From NCBI RefSeq assembly GCF_028023675.1, contig NZ_JAQIOZ010000001.1, positions 1 through 64,000 of the forward strand: DNA of 64,000 nucleotides, read 5' to 3'. Below the pieces are notes generated by a model, which was not told where the DNA came from, did no database searches, and worked only from the letters and a program-made list of their open reading frames with translations. Below are positions 25,858 through 35,582 of this stretch, piece by piece; within the stretch, counting starts at the first letter, position 1; each line of letters opens with the position of its first letter. The translations under genes and the position numbers were made by a program. This DNA is from Primorskyibacter aestuariivivens. GTDB taxonomy: Bacteria; Pseudomonadota; Alphaproteobacteria; Rhodobacterales; Rhodobacteraceae.

Positions 25858-25880
25858 GGGGCGCCTCCTCCCGGCGCCCC
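25858..25880 (+). promoter_or_regulatory. Intercistronic hairpin after the binding-protein gene
   Basis: GGGGCGCC (25858-25865) pairs with GGCGCCCC (25873-25880) around a 7-nt loop, 15 nt after the stop codon and with no T-tract. Such hairpins stabilise the upstream mRNA segment and are common between binding-protein and permease genes, where they favour excess binding protein. Confidence 0.65.
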
Positions 25881-25906
25881 GCCCTTCTTCCTCATTCAAT
25901 GACAGG

Positions 25907-26941
25907 ATGGTGTGCGCCGTGAAACACGGAACATTCTTCAGCTTTGTCTTCCCGTCCCTGCTGGCCATGACGCTGTTCATCGCGCTGCCGGTGGCCTCGG
26001 TGGTCGTTCAATCCTTCCACGCCCAACATGATCAGGTGATCATCGAGGTGGAAAACTGCGGCCCGTTCGGCTGTGAAACCACCACCAAGATCGACCAGGA
26101 AGCCACCGAAGCGCTCCGGCAGGATCAGCCACTGGGCAAATTTGTCGGGCTAGAGAACTACACCAATCGCGGACATCTCGCGACCAGCGAAATCGGCGAA
26201 GCCTGGCGTACATCTGAAAGCATGGGTGACTTCCTGGGCGAGTTGATGAACCTGCCTTTCTACCGCGCCATTGCCTTTACGCTGACCTTCACCGCCATTG
26301 TAACACCGCTGACCATCATGCTGGGTTTCGCCATCGCGGTTGCGGTCAATGCCTCGGCGCGGATGCTGCGCGGGCCGCTGATCTTTGTCTCGCTCCTGCC
26401 CTTCATCATCAACCCGCTGGTGGGCTCACTTGTGCTGTTCTGGATGATCGACGCGCGCGGCATTCTGGGCCATGCGCTGCAATTCCTTGCCGATGACCCT
26501 GAGCTGTCGGTCAAGGCGTCCACCCCGCTGATGTGGATCATGCTTATGGTCTACGGCATCTGGCACGCCGCGCCCTTTGCATTCGTGGTCTTCTACGCCG
26601 GGCTGCAGACGGTCAATCAGGACACGCTGGAGGCCGCGATGATAGACGGTGCGACGCGCTGGCAGCGGGTGCGTTACGTGACCATCCCGCATCTGATGCC
26701 GCTGGTGACCTTCGTGGCGCTGATCCAGCTGATGGACAATTTCCGGGTCTTTGAACCGCTGGTCAGTTTCAGCGCCGCGGCCCATGCGAACTCACTCAGT
26801 TACTACATCTATACCGATCTGGGGGGCGAAACGCGGCTCCTGAACTCTGCCGCCGCCACCTCCGTTCTCACCATCATTGGCGTCGCAATCCTGCTTGCCC
26901 CGGTGCTTGTACGCACTTGGCGCGACCACAAGAGGGCCTGA
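25907..26941 (+). CDS. ABC sugar transporter permease 1 (MalF-like)
   Basis: 344 residues with about six membrane segments and the EAA loop EAAMIDGATRWQRVRYVTIP that docks on the ATPase. The start at the ATG 25907 (MVCAVKHGTFFSF) is preferred to a TTG at 25847 that lies before the intercistronic hairpin. An unusually long periplasmic loop after the first helix contains two Cys (ENCGPFGCETTT). The gene is 3 nt from permease 2. Confidence 0.92.
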   Translation: MVCAVKHGTFFSFVFPSLLAMTLFIALPVASVVVQSFHAQHDQVIIEVENCGPFGCETTTKIDQEATEALRQDQPLGKFVGLENYTNRGHLATSEIGEAWRTSESMGDFLGELMNLPFYRAIAFTLTFTAIVTPLTIMLGFAIAVAVNASARMLRGPLIFVSLLPFIINPLVGSLVLFWMIDARGILGHALQFLADDPELSVKASTPLMWIMLMVYGIWHAAPFAFVVFYAGLQTVNQDTLEAAMIDGATRWQRVRYVTIPHLMPLVTFVALIQLMDNFRVFEPLVSFSAAAHANSLSYYIYTDLGGETRLLNSAAATSVLTIIGVAILLAPVLVRTWRDHKRA

Positions 26942-26944
26942 TCC

Positions 26945-27826
26945 ATGAGCGCTTTGACGAAAAAACACCCCACCGGCCTGCGTGTCCTGCTGCTTGGCTT
27001 TCTGGTGGTCTGGGTCATCCTTGCGGCCTTTCCCTTCCTCTGGACGCTCTGGGGCTCCTTCAAGGTCGAAGGCGACTTCTTTTCCAAGGCCAACTGGGCC
27101 AATGCGCTCACCGGCGAACTGACCCGTACCGAAACCGGCGGTAGCTTTACCGGTGATGGCTATCACGGGGCTTGGGTACAGGAAGAGTTCTGGCGTGCGG
27201 CGCTCAATACTTTTGTGGTCTGCTTTTGCGTGGTGCTGATCTCACTCACCTGCTCCACGCTGGCGGGCTACGCGCTGTCGCGCTCGACCTATAACTACGC
27301 CTTCTGGCTGCTGATCGCGGCGCTGATCTTCCGCGCCATGCCGCCGATCACGCTGGTTTCGGGTTATCTGCTTCCGTTCTTCGAATGGAACCTCTGGGGG
27401 CATATCTCGACGACCGTGATCGTGCTGGTGGCGATCAACCAGCCGTTTTCGCTCTGGATGCTGACCTCGTTCTTCCGCAACATTCCCAAGGATCTGGATG
27501 AAAGCGCCATGGTCGATGGCTGCACGCGGTTCCAGGCATTCCGGCATGTGATCATCCCGGTCATGTGGCCCGGCGTCATCACCACGGGGCTGTTCAGCTT
27601 CCTCCTAGCCTATAACGATTTTGCGGTGACCGCGATGCTTCTGGAAAAGGAAAACCAGACCATGGTGCCCAAGATCGCCAGCTTCCTCGGCACCACCCAG
27701 ACCAAGGGCAATGTGATGTTCGCCGTGGCGGCGGTGGTCAGTTCAACCGCACCGATCTTTGTCATGGTGATGTTCTTCCAGCGCCAGATCGTGTCGGGAC
27801 TGACCGCGGGTGCGGTAAAGGGCTGA
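26945..27826 (+). CDS. ABC sugar transporter permease 2 (MalG-like)
   Basis: 293 residues, six predicted membrane segments, with EAA loop ESAMVDGCTRFQAFRHVIIP and the C-terminal QRQIVSGLTAGAVKG that is nearly invariant in MalG-type permeases. It forms the translocation pore with permease 1. Three nt separate it from both neighbours, indicating one transcript. Confidence 0.94.
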   Translation: MSALTKKHPTGLRVLLLGFLVVWVILAAFPFLWTLWGSFKVEGDFFSKANWANALTGELTRTETGGSFTGDGYHGAWVQEEFWRAALNTFVVCFCVVLISLTCSTLAGYALSRSTYNYAFWLLIAALIFRAMPPITLVSGYLLPFFEWNLWGHISTTVIVLVAINQPFSLWMLTSFFRNIPKDLDESAMVDGCTRFQAFRHVIIPVMWPGVITTGLFSFLLAYNDFAVTAMLLEKENQTMVPKIASFLGTTQTKGNVMFAVAAVVSSTAPIFVMVMFFQRQIVSGLTAGAVKG

Positions 27827-27829
27827 CCC

Positions 27830-28810
27830 ATGGACGCGAACAAGGCCGCCTTGCGGGCTTACACAGAGTCCCTGCGCTACCCCGGCGCGGGGTCGGACAG
27901 GGCGGCGGAGGCGTTCTTTGCCCCCGACGCACGGATCAATATGGTCCACCCGTTCAACGAACTGGCGGGGTCGGGCGCATTCACTCAGCGCTTTCTGACC
28001 CCGCTGGCGGCCAGTTTCGACAGCCTGACCCGGACCGATTACATCGGTTTTGGCGGAAACTATGAGGGCGCGGATTGGGTCACCTGCACCGGCTATTACA
28101 CCGGCCATTTCGCCCGCGACTGGCTGGGCATCCGGGCCACGGGCCGCATGGCGCATCTGCGCTTTGGTGAATTTCACCGGATGGAAGGCGGGCGCGCAGT
28201 CGAAAGCTACATCTTCCTCGACCTGCCCGAATTGATGATCGCCTGCGATCAATGGCCCATTTCGCAAAGCCCCGGACGTCATCGCGGCTTTACCGGCTAC
28301 CTCGCGGGACCGATCACCCAGGACGGGCTGCAATGGCAGGACAATGACCGGGCACGCGGAGCGGAGTCCGCCGCGATGGTCACAACCATGCTGCGCGGTC
28401 TGGCCACGCCGGACGAGAAATGGCGTCCCTATTGGCATGAGCGGATGATTTGGTACGGGCCAGCCGCCTTTGGCAGTTTCATTGGGCTTGAGGAATTCGC
28501 GGGCTTTCAGGTGCCGTTCGAACAGACCTTCTCGGAATGGATCGGCGGATCGGTCCCCGGCAGCGAGACCCGGCATTTCACCCGCTTCGGCGATGGCGAT
28601 TACGTGTGTTCCGGTGGATGGCCCTCGCTCAACGCGGTGCAGGCCAAGCCGTTTCTTGGCCAGCCCAGCGAAGGCAAACGGCTCTATATGCGCGTCTGCG
28701 ACTGGTGGCGGCGCGAGGGCGATCTCTTGGTCGAGAACTGGGTATTCGTGGATATTCCCCATGTGCTGCTGCAGATGGGCGTGGACCTGTTTGAAAATGT
28801 GGACATCTGA
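27830..28810 (+). CDS. Two-domain NTF2/SnoaL-like protein, type B (copy 2)
   Basis: 326 residues with two SnoaL-like halves: VHPFNELAGSGAF, LGIRATGRMAHLRFGEFHRM and GGRAVESYIFLDLPELM, then MIWYGPAAFGSFIGLEEFAG, YVCSGGWPS and CDWWRREGDLLVENWVFVDI. Type B relatives are at 19271 and 28813. The repeated [RK]-[EGF]..R.E-G-R-x-VE and W-x-F-[IV]-D patterns occur once per half, confirming an internal duplication. Catalytic activity is unknown; isomerase, dehydratase or hydrolase are the usual options for the fold. Confidence 0.82.
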   Translation: MDANKAALRAYTESLRYPGAGSDRAAEAFFAPDARINMVHPFNELAGSGAFTQRFLTPLAASFDSLTRTDYIGFGGNYEGADWVTCTGYYTGHFARDWLGIRATGRMAHLRFGEFHRMEGGRAVESYIFLDLPELMIACDQWPISQSPGRHRGFTGYLAGPITQDGLQWQDNDRARGAESAAMVTTMLRGLATPDEKWRPYWHERMIWYGPAAFGSFIGLEEFAGFQVPFEQTFSEWIGGSVPGSETRHFTRFGDGDYVCSGGWPSLNAVQAKPFLGQPSEGKRLYMRVCDWWRREGDLLVENWVFVDIPHVLLQMGVDLFENVDI

Positions 28811-28812
28811 AA

Positions 28813-29814
28813 ATGACTGACTTTCAGGCCGAAAAGGCCCTTGTGCGCAACTTTTACGCGGTACTTGAAACACCGCGCGGCGCGGATCTGGCCAAGGTGA
28901 TGGCCGAGTATTGCGCGCCGGACCTGCATTGGCGCGGCTTTCATCCGTTCAACGAGATCACCGGCCCCGAGACCGTAGCAGACCGGTTCTGGGCCCCCCT
29001 GCACGAGAGCCTGACTTCGATGCAGCGGCGCGAAGATGTGTTCTTTGCCGGCAAGAATGAGATCGACGGGTTCGACAGCACATGGGTGGTCTCCATGGGC
29101 CATCTCATGGGGCTCTTCGATGCGCCGTGGTTGGGCATCCGTCCCACCGGCAAGCTGGTGATGCTGCGCTACTCAGAATTCAATCGCGTTGAGAATGGCC
29201 GCATTACCGAGACTGCGATGTATTTCGACATCCCGCATCTGATGGCGCAGGCGGGCCAAGACCCCTTCCCGCCCGCCACCGCCGCCTTTCTTGTCCAGCC
29301 CGGGCCGCTGACCCATGACGGGCTCTTGCACGCCCCCTGCCCGCCCGAGGAAGGTCAGGCCACGCTGGATGCGATCAATGCGATGATCGGCGATCTGGGC
29401 ACATGGCAGCTTGGCCTGCCGCTGGAAGAGGAACTGGCGCGGACATGGGTCCAAGATATGCTCTGGTGGGGCCCCCACGGGATTGGCGCGACCTATACGA
29501 TCCCGCGTTACGCCAAACAGCATTCCGGTGCGTTCCGCGCGAGCTTCACCGACCGTAGCAAGACCAAGCACATCGCGCGTCTGGCCGAGGGGCATTACGG
29601 CGGCTTTTTCGGCTGGCCCAATTTCACCGCCCGCCATATGGGCGGCTTCATGGGCATGCCCGCCACGGACAAACCCGGCGAGTTCCGGGTGATCGACATT
29701 TACCGGCGCGACGGCGACAAGCTGGCCGAGAACTGGATCTTTATCGACCTGCTGCATTTCTGGAAGACCCAGGGGGTTGATATTCTGGAGCGCTACACGA
29801 ATATCGGCGCATGA
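28813..29814 (+). CDS. Two-domain NTF2/SnoaL-like protein, type B (copy 3)
   Basis: 333 residues. First half: RGFHPFNEITGPETVADRFW, LGIRPTGKLVMLRYSEFNRV and NGRITETAMYFDIPHLMAQA. Second half: MLWWGPHGIGATYTIPRYAK, FGWPNFT and IYRRDGDKLAENWIFIDLLH. It is clearly paralogous to the preceding gene (2-nt gap) and to 19271-20314. Its stop overlaps the start of the lactonase gene (ATGA). Keeping three diverged copies in one regulon suggests separate steps or a hetero-oligomer rather than simple dosage. Confidence 0.82.
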   Translation: MTDFQAEKALVRNFYAVLETPRGADLAKVMAEYCAPDLHWRGFHPFNEITGPETVADRFWAPLHESLTSMQRREDVFFAGKNEIDGFDSTWVVSMGHLMGLFDAPWLGIRPTGKLVMLRYSEFNRVENGRITETAMYFDIPHLMAQAGQDPFPPATAAFLVQPGPLTHDGLLHAPCPPEEGQATLDAINAMIGDLGTWQLGLPLEEELARTWVQDMLWWGPHGIGATYTIPRYAKQHSGAFRASFTDRSKTKHIARLAEGHYGGFFGWPNFTARHMGGFMGMPATDKPGEFRVIDIYRRDGDKLAENWIFIDLLHFWKTQGVDILERYTNIGA

Positions 29815-30674
29815 GGATCGACGCGCATCATCACCTGTGGGACCTGAGCGCCGTGCATTACCCATGGCTCATGGCCAAGGGGGTGGAGCGTTTCTTTGGC
29901 GACCCGGCCCCCATTCAGCGCAACTACCTGCTGGATGAATTTCGCCGGGATGCGGCGGGGTTCGACGGGTCGGTCCATATTCAGGTAGGCGCCGAGGATG
30001 GCTGGGACGAGGCCGCGTGGATTCAGGCGGTGGCCGAGGCCAACCCGGATTGGCCCATGGTGCAGGTGGCGTTCTGTGACCTGACCGCCGACGACCTGAG
30101 CGCACAACTGGACCGGCTCCAGACGCTCTCTACCCTGCGCGGCGTGCGCCAGATCGTTGGCCGCGCACCGAGCGAGGACGCGCAAAGCGGCACCAATGCG
30201 CTTTTGGGCGATCCGCGCTTTGCGGCTGGCCTGCGCGAGGTCGGGCGGCGGGGGCTGAGCTTTGATCTGCAACTGATCCCCGATCTCTACGATTCCATGG
30301 CCCGCGTGCTGGAGGCAGCGCCAGACACGCCCATCGCGCTGTGCCATGCAGGCTCGCCCATCGACCGCAGTGCAGAGGGTCTGCGCGACTGGGCCGAGCG
30401 GCTGCGCGTGCTCTCCGCCCTGCCCCAGATCACCTGCAAACTGTCCGGACTTGGCATGTTCGATCACAACTGGACACCGGACAGCATTCACCCGATCGTC
30501 GACACGCTTCTTGACCAATTCGGACCGGATTGCGTGATGTTTGGCTCCAATTTCCCGGTGGATTCGCTCTATTCGAACTATTCCGACCTGCGCAGCGCAT
30601 TTCAAAAACTGGTCCCGAGCGCCATGCACGCCGCCGTCTTTGGCGGCACCGCCAAGCGCTTCTATTCCTTCTGA
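29811..30674 (+). CDS. Amidohydrolase-2 family sugar lactonase-like enzyme
   Basis: 287 residues. The N-terminal DAHHHLWD metal motif, a central LCHAGSP with the metal-ligand His, and the C-terminal MFGSNFPVDSLYSNY (catalytic Asp) are typical of COG3618, which contains L-fuconolactonase, L-rhamnono-lactonase and 2-pyrone-4,6-dicarboxylate lactonase. The likely role is hydrolysis of a sugar-acid lactone formed by one of the island's dehydrogenases. Cytoplasmic. It starts inside the stop of the NTF2-like gene. Confidence 0.85.
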   Translation: MRIDAHHHLWDLSAVHYPWLMAKGVERFFGDPAPIQRNYLLDEFRRDAAGFDGSVHIQVGAEDGWDEAAWIQAVAEANPDWPMVQVAFCDLTADDLSAQLDRLQTLSTLRGVRQIVGRAPSEDAQSGTNALLGDPRFAAGLREVGRRGLSFDLQLIPDLYDSMARVLEAAPDTPIALCHAGSPIDRSAEGLRDWAERLRVLSALPQITCKLSGLGMFDHNWTPDSIHPIVDTLLDQFGPDCVMFGSNFPVDSLYSNYSDLRSAFQKLVPSAMHAAVFGGTAKRFYSF

Positions 30675-30693
30675 GCCGCAAAGAGGCCCCACT

Positions 30694-31380
30694 ATGAAAC
30701 GTTCCCGCATCAATGCGATCATGGCCGAGGCTGACGAAATGATCCGCCACCATGGCTTTACCCTGCCCCCCTTTGCCTATTGGTCCCCGGAAGACTTCAA
30801 AGCCCGCGCGGACGCCGCCCGCCATGTCATTGATGCGCGCTGCGGCTGGGACATCACCGATTATGGCGAAGGCCGGTATGACGAGATGGGGCTGTTTCTC
30901 TTTACCCTGCGCAACGGGCTTCTGGGTGACCTGCAGCGCGGCGGCGGCATGTGCTACGCCGAAAAGCTGCTGATTTCCAAACAGGATCAGCTGTCGCCCA
31001 TGCATACCCATGTGATCAAGGCCGAGGATATCATCAACCGCGGCGGCGCGACGCTGGTAGTGGAGCTTTTCGGCTCGGACGATGCGGGCAATTTCGCCGA
31101 GGATCGCGGCGGCACGGTCTGGCTGGACGGCATCCGGCATGAGTTTGCGGCGGGCGAGAAACTGCGCCTTGCTCCGGGCGAAAGCGTCACCCTGCGCCCC
31201 GGTGACTGGCATGCCTTCTGGGGTGATGGGGGCGATGTGCTGATTGGCGAGGTCTCGACCGTGAATGACGACGAGACCGACAATATCTTCCGCGAACCAA
31301 TCGGTCGGTTCTCCGAGATCGAGGAAGACGAAGCGCCCACACATCTGCTCGTCAGCGATTACAGAAGCTGGCTGGACTGA
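30694..31380 (+). CDS. D-lyxose ketol-isomerase family protein
   Basis: 228 residues of the D-lyxose/D-mannose isomerase family, a cupin-fold ketol-isomerase. The metal site is visible in SPMHTHVIKAEDIINRGG (two His and a Glu) and in RPGDWHAFWGDGG (further His). The family interconverts aldoses and ketoses such as lyxose/xylulose or mannose/fructose. The ATG at 30694 follows a short SD-like AAGAGG. Last gene of the plus arm; no terminator is obvious in the 21 nt before the convergent peroxiredoxin gene. Confidence 0.85.
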   Translation: MKRSRINAIMAEADEMIRHHGFTLPPFAYWSPEDFKARADAARHVIDARCGWDITDYGEGRYDEMGLFLFTLRNGLLGDLQRGGGMCYAEKLLISKQDQLSPMHTHVIKAEDIINRGGATLVVELFGSDDAGNFAEDRGGTVWLDGIRHEFAAGEKLRLAPGESVTLRPGDWHAFWGDGGDVLIGEVSTVNDDETDNIFREPIGRFSEIEEDEAPTHLLVSDYRSWLD

Positions 31381-31401
31381 TCCCGCCCCCCGCCCGATGG
31401 A

Positions 31402-31926
31402 TCAGCCGCGCAGATGCGCCAGCATGGTATCCGCGCCTGACCGCTCGACCGGCACGCCGGGCGGGTTGTCGCGAAAGCCCGGCTCAGAGAAGAGCGCGGT
31501 GACCGCGCCATCCTCGACCAGCATGGAATAACGCCAGCTGCGCATCCCCATGCCTTGGGCCGAGCGATCCACCAGCATGCCCATCTTGCGGCTGAACTCG
31601 CCATTGCCATCGGGCAGCATCTGGACCTTTTCGATGCCCTGCGCCCGCGCCCATTGCCCCATGACAAAGGCGTCATTGACCGACAGGCAATAGACCGCGT
31701 CGATGCCTGCCTCTTGCAGATCGTCAAAAGCGGCCTCGAACCCGGGGACATGGCTCTCCGAACAGGCCGGCGTGAATGCGCCCGGCAGGGCAAAGACCAC
31801 CACGCGGCGACCCGCGAAGATGTCCTCGCTGGTGACCAGCTTCCATTCAAACGGGTTGTCGCCGCCCAGTGCGGGGTTGCGCACACGGGTGTGGAAAGTG
31901 GCGTCAGGAATGGTTTGCGGTGTCAT
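31402..31926 (-). CDS. Prx5-type peroxiredoxin
   Basis: 174 residues. The peroxidatic Cys55 lies in PGAFTPACSESHVPG, the Prx5 signature; another Cys80 (YCLSVND) sits at the conserved second position seen in many bacterial members. Arg in GMRSWRYSMLVEDG would complete the active site. It reduces peroxides in the cytoplasm with thioredoxin, glutathione or glutaredoxin. It lies after the terminator of the TRAP operon and so is probably transcribed on its own. Confidence 0.92.
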   Translation of the reverse strand: MTPQTIPDATFHTRVRNPALGGDNPFEWKLVTSEDIFAGRRVVVFALPGAFTPACSESHVPGFEAAFDDLQEAGIDAVYCLSVNDAFVMGQWARAQGIEKVQMLPDGNGEFSRKMGMLVDRSAQGMGMRSWRYSMLVEDGAVTALFSEPGFRDNPPGVPVERSGADTMLAHLRG

Positions 31927-31945
31927 AGGGTTCTCCCGGTCTCAA

Positions 31946-31975
31946 ACGAAAGGAGGCGCCGAAACCGGCGCCTCC
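31946..31975 (-). terminator. Terminator of the TRAP operon
   Basis: GGAGGCGCCG (31952-31961) pairs perfectly with CGGCGCCTCC (31966-31975) around AAAC, just after the dctM stop. On the minus strand it is followed by TTTCGTTT. Confidence 0.85.
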
Positions 31976-31981
31976 CCTTAT

Positions 31982-33427
31982 CTAGTTGCCATAGGCATAT
32001 GCTGGCAGCCATGTGACGAGTTCTGGCCATGCGAAGACGATGGCGAGGCCTGTCAGTTGCAGGATCACGAAGGGGATCACGCCGCGGTAGATATGGCCCA
32101 GTGTCACGCCCGGTGGGCAGACGCCCTTGAGGTAGAACAGTGCAAAGCCCACAGGTGGCGTCAGGAAGCTGGTCTGCAAGGTCACCGCCACGAGGATCGC
32201 GAACCACACCACCGAGGGGTCGTTGACCGTGTCGAACCCGTTGATGGCGAGGTCGAGCGACAGGATCACCGGCAGCATCAGCGGCATGATGATGATCGTG
32301 ATCTCGATCCAGTCGAGCAGGAAGCCCAAGAGGAACACGATGAACAGGATGAACATCACCGTCAGGTACGGGTGGCCGTCAAAGGCGTTCAGCACCAGGT
32401 GTTCGATGATCTCGTCCCCGCCATAGCGGCGCAGCACGAAGGCAAAGAAGTTCGCCGCGAGAAAGATCCCCACGATGTAACCGGCCGTGTTGAGCGTCGA
32501 GCGGCTCACCGTGGCCAGCACCTTGAGGTCCAGCTTGCGGTTGGCCAGCGCCAGAAGCGTCGCCCCCATCGCGCCCAGCCCCGAGGCTTCGGTCGGCGTG
32601 GCAAAGCCCGCAAAGATCGAGCCCAGCACCAGCAGGATCAGCAGCATCGGCGGCACCACCGCCAGCAGCACCTCTTTCACCACCGGCCAGCCCACATGTT
32701 CGGATTTCTCCGGGGCGGGCATGGCGTTGGGATTGATGAAGCCATAGATCACGATGAAGATGATATAAAGCGCCCCCAGAAGCAGCCCCGGGAACAGCGC
32801 GCCCATGAACAGGTCGCCCAGAGAGATCGCCAGCTGGTCCGACATGATCACCAGCATGATCGAGGGCGGGATCAGGATGCCCAGCGTGCCAGCGGACGCA
32901 ATGGTGCCGGTGGCGATGGGCTTGGAATAGTTCTGGTTCATCATCTGCGGCAGCGCCATCACGCCCAGGAGCGTCACCGAGGCGCCGATCACCCCGGTCG
33001 AGGCGGCAAGGATGATCCCGATCAGGAGCACGGTGAGCGACAGGCCCCCGCGCAGACCCCGGAACAGTTTCTGCATCGACTGCATCATGCGCAGCGCCAC
33101 GCCGGACTGGTCCAGCATCAGCCCCATGAAGATGAACATCGGCAGCGCCACAAGCACCGGGTTCTTGACGATCGAGCCAAACAGCCGGCCCGACAGCGCC
33201 TGAAGCTTCTGGTATTCGATGCCGGTGCGGTCGAACTCGATGATATCGCGGAAGGTGCCGCGGAACGGATCGAGGAAGAACTCGGCAATCAGCACGAAGA
33301 TCAGGCTGATCCCCACCAGCGCCATGGCCACCGGCACGCCGCGGAACAGCATGACGATGAAGCCGCCGAACATGAAGATCACCGCGATCTCGTTCAGCGT
33401 CAGGAATTGTCCGATAAAGCTCAGCAT
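31982..33427 (-). CDS. dctM: TRAP transporter large permease
   Basis: 481 residues, many hydrophobic segments, with TRAP-M features such as FMLIGIILA-type glycine-rich helices, SAGTLGILIPPSIMLVIMSD and LTPPVGFALFYLKGVCPPG. The length (above the usual ~430) and the large partner DctQ fit the TakP/FcbT3-like branch of TRAP systems. It couples uptake of an organic anion to the sodium gradient. The ATG at 33427 overlaps the dctQ stop by 1 nt. Confidence 0.95.
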   Translation of the reverse strand: MLSFIGQFLTLNEIAVIFMFGGFIVMLFRGVPVAMALVGISLIFVLIAEFFLDPFRGTFRDIIEFDRTGIEYQKLQALSGRLFGSIVKNPVLVALPMFIFMGLMLDQSGVALRMMQSMQKLFRGLRGGLSLTVLLIGIILAASTGVIGASVTLLGVMALPQMMNQNYSKPIATGTIASAGTLGILIPPSIMLVIMSDQLAISLGDLFMGALFPGLLLGALYIIFIVIYGFINPNAMPAPEKSEHVGWPVVKEVLLAVVPPMLLILLVLGSIFAGFATPTEASGLGAMGATLLALANRKLDLKVLATVSRSTLNTAGYIVGIFLAANFFAFVLRRYGGDEIIEHLVLNAFDGHPYLTVMFILFIVFLLGFLLDWIEITIIIMPLMLPVILSLDLAINGFDTVNDPSVVWFAILVAVTLQTSFLTPPVGFALFYLKGVCPPGVTLGHIYRGVIPFVILQLTGLAIVFAWPELVTWLPAYAYGN

Positions 33428-34257
33428 CAGCGCGCCCTCCGGGCGTCACGCAACAGCGCGAGGCCGATCACCACGATGGTCAGGACCACGGTGATGAGTA
33501 TTGTGTATTTGATATCCCAGGGCCCCAGCTCGATCTCGTCAAAGATCGGCTTGCGCAGGATGGTACGCGGGTTGTCGCCCTCGGGCAGTGCCGCGCGGTG
33601 ATAGAGATAGATCGCGTAATAGGCCGCCAGATTGACCGCGAACATGGTCGAGGGCAGCGCATAAAGCAGCTTGCGCCCCAAGGGCGGCTTCTGCCCCATC
33701 AGCACCGTCAGCCGACGCGTGTACATCGCCCAGATCGCCAGCGCGATCAGCAGGAAGGACAGGTTCAGCACCGTCTTGAGAATCCACAGGTTGTGCAAGC
33801 CATTGGGGCTGTCCGAGCCTTCATTGGCCACGATGGACGAGATCGCATAGCCCAGCGTCACGTCCCAGCACAGGATGGTAAAGGGCAGGAAACACCAGAC
33901 CAGCGCAAACACGTCGATGCGCGCTTTGCGCCTGTCGTCGTAATTGTCATAGAAGATATCGACCCGCACATGGCTGTCGGTGGTCACCGCATAGGCCACC
34001 CCCACCAGCACCGCGGCGCCGTAGAGCCACCACTGGAAATCATCCAGCCAGGCCTGGTTGTGCCCGGCCTGGCGCAGCACGACCTGCGCACAGATCGCGA
34101 TCATCAGGATGGGAAAGATCCACGCCACCACATTGGACAGGTTGACGACAAAGCGGTCCCCGCGCCCATGGTCGGCCCGGTCGATCTCGCCGGGGTCGTT
34201 GATCGCGACGCTGGGGTTCTCCCCCCCGATTATTGTTTCTTCTTCATCCAGATGCAT
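33427..34257 (-). CDS. dctQ: TRAP transporter small permease (large-type DctQ)
   Basis: 276 residues from the ATG at 34257 (SD GGGGGACA). A long acidic, hydrophilic N-terminus (MHLDEEETIIGGENPSVAI) precedes the helices; W-x-Q-W-W-type motif DDFQWWLYGAAVLVGVAYA is the DctQ signature. Six or so hydrophobic stretches are seen rather than the usual four, consistent with the TakQ-like subgroup. Works with DctM and DctP. Confidence 0.92.
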   Translation of the reverse strand: MHLDEEETIIGGENPSVAINDPGEIDRADHGRGDRFVVNLSNVVAWIFPILMIAICAQVVLRQAGHNQAWLDDFQWWLYGAAVLVGVAYAVTTDSHVRVDIFYDNYDDRRKARIDVFALVWCFLPFTILCWDVTLGYAISSIVANEGSDSPNGLHNLWILKTVLNLSFLLIALAIWAMYTRRLTVLMGQKPPLGRKLLYALPSTMFAVNLAAYYAIYLYHRAALPEGDNPRTILRKPIFDEIELGPWDIKYTILITVVLTIVVIGLALLRDARRAR

Positions 34258-34325
34258 ATGTCCCCCTTGCCGCGCTCCGGGCGCGGCAGCGTTTCCCAAC
34301 ACGTGCTCATGTTCGGGTGCAGCAA

Positions 34326-34351
34326 AGGACAGGCCCGCAGCGGGGCCTGTC
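34326..34351 (-). promoter_or_regulatory. Intercistronic hairpin between dctP and dctQ
   Basis: GGACAGGCCC (34326-34335) pairs with GGGCCTGTCC (34342-34351), a perfect 10-bp stem 25 nt after the dctP stop. On the minus strand only TTTGC follows. It probably acts as an attenuator or 3' stabiliser that gives more binding protein than permease. Confidence 0.75.
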
Positions 34352-34376
34352 CGGTTTCAGTCAGATAGCTGGGCGA

Positions 34377-35420
<1,044 letters not shown>

Positions 35421-35582
35421 GTATTCCTCCCTGGAACGTTTTGGCCATCAGGCCCTGTAATGGGACAGCACGTCGCTTGGCGCAGCCCCGGTTATCCAAC
35501 CCGCGCAAGTGTTAACGGCTGCCATTGATATCGCAAGGAAAACCGCCCAAAAAAACGCCATTTCGGGGATGCGCGATTCGTC

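Noticed and set aside
31703-33601. A 632-codon plus-strand frame rich in His, Gln and Asp
   Set aside because: Shadow of the hydrophobic dctM gene on the other strand; hydrophobic codons read in reverse give this composition.
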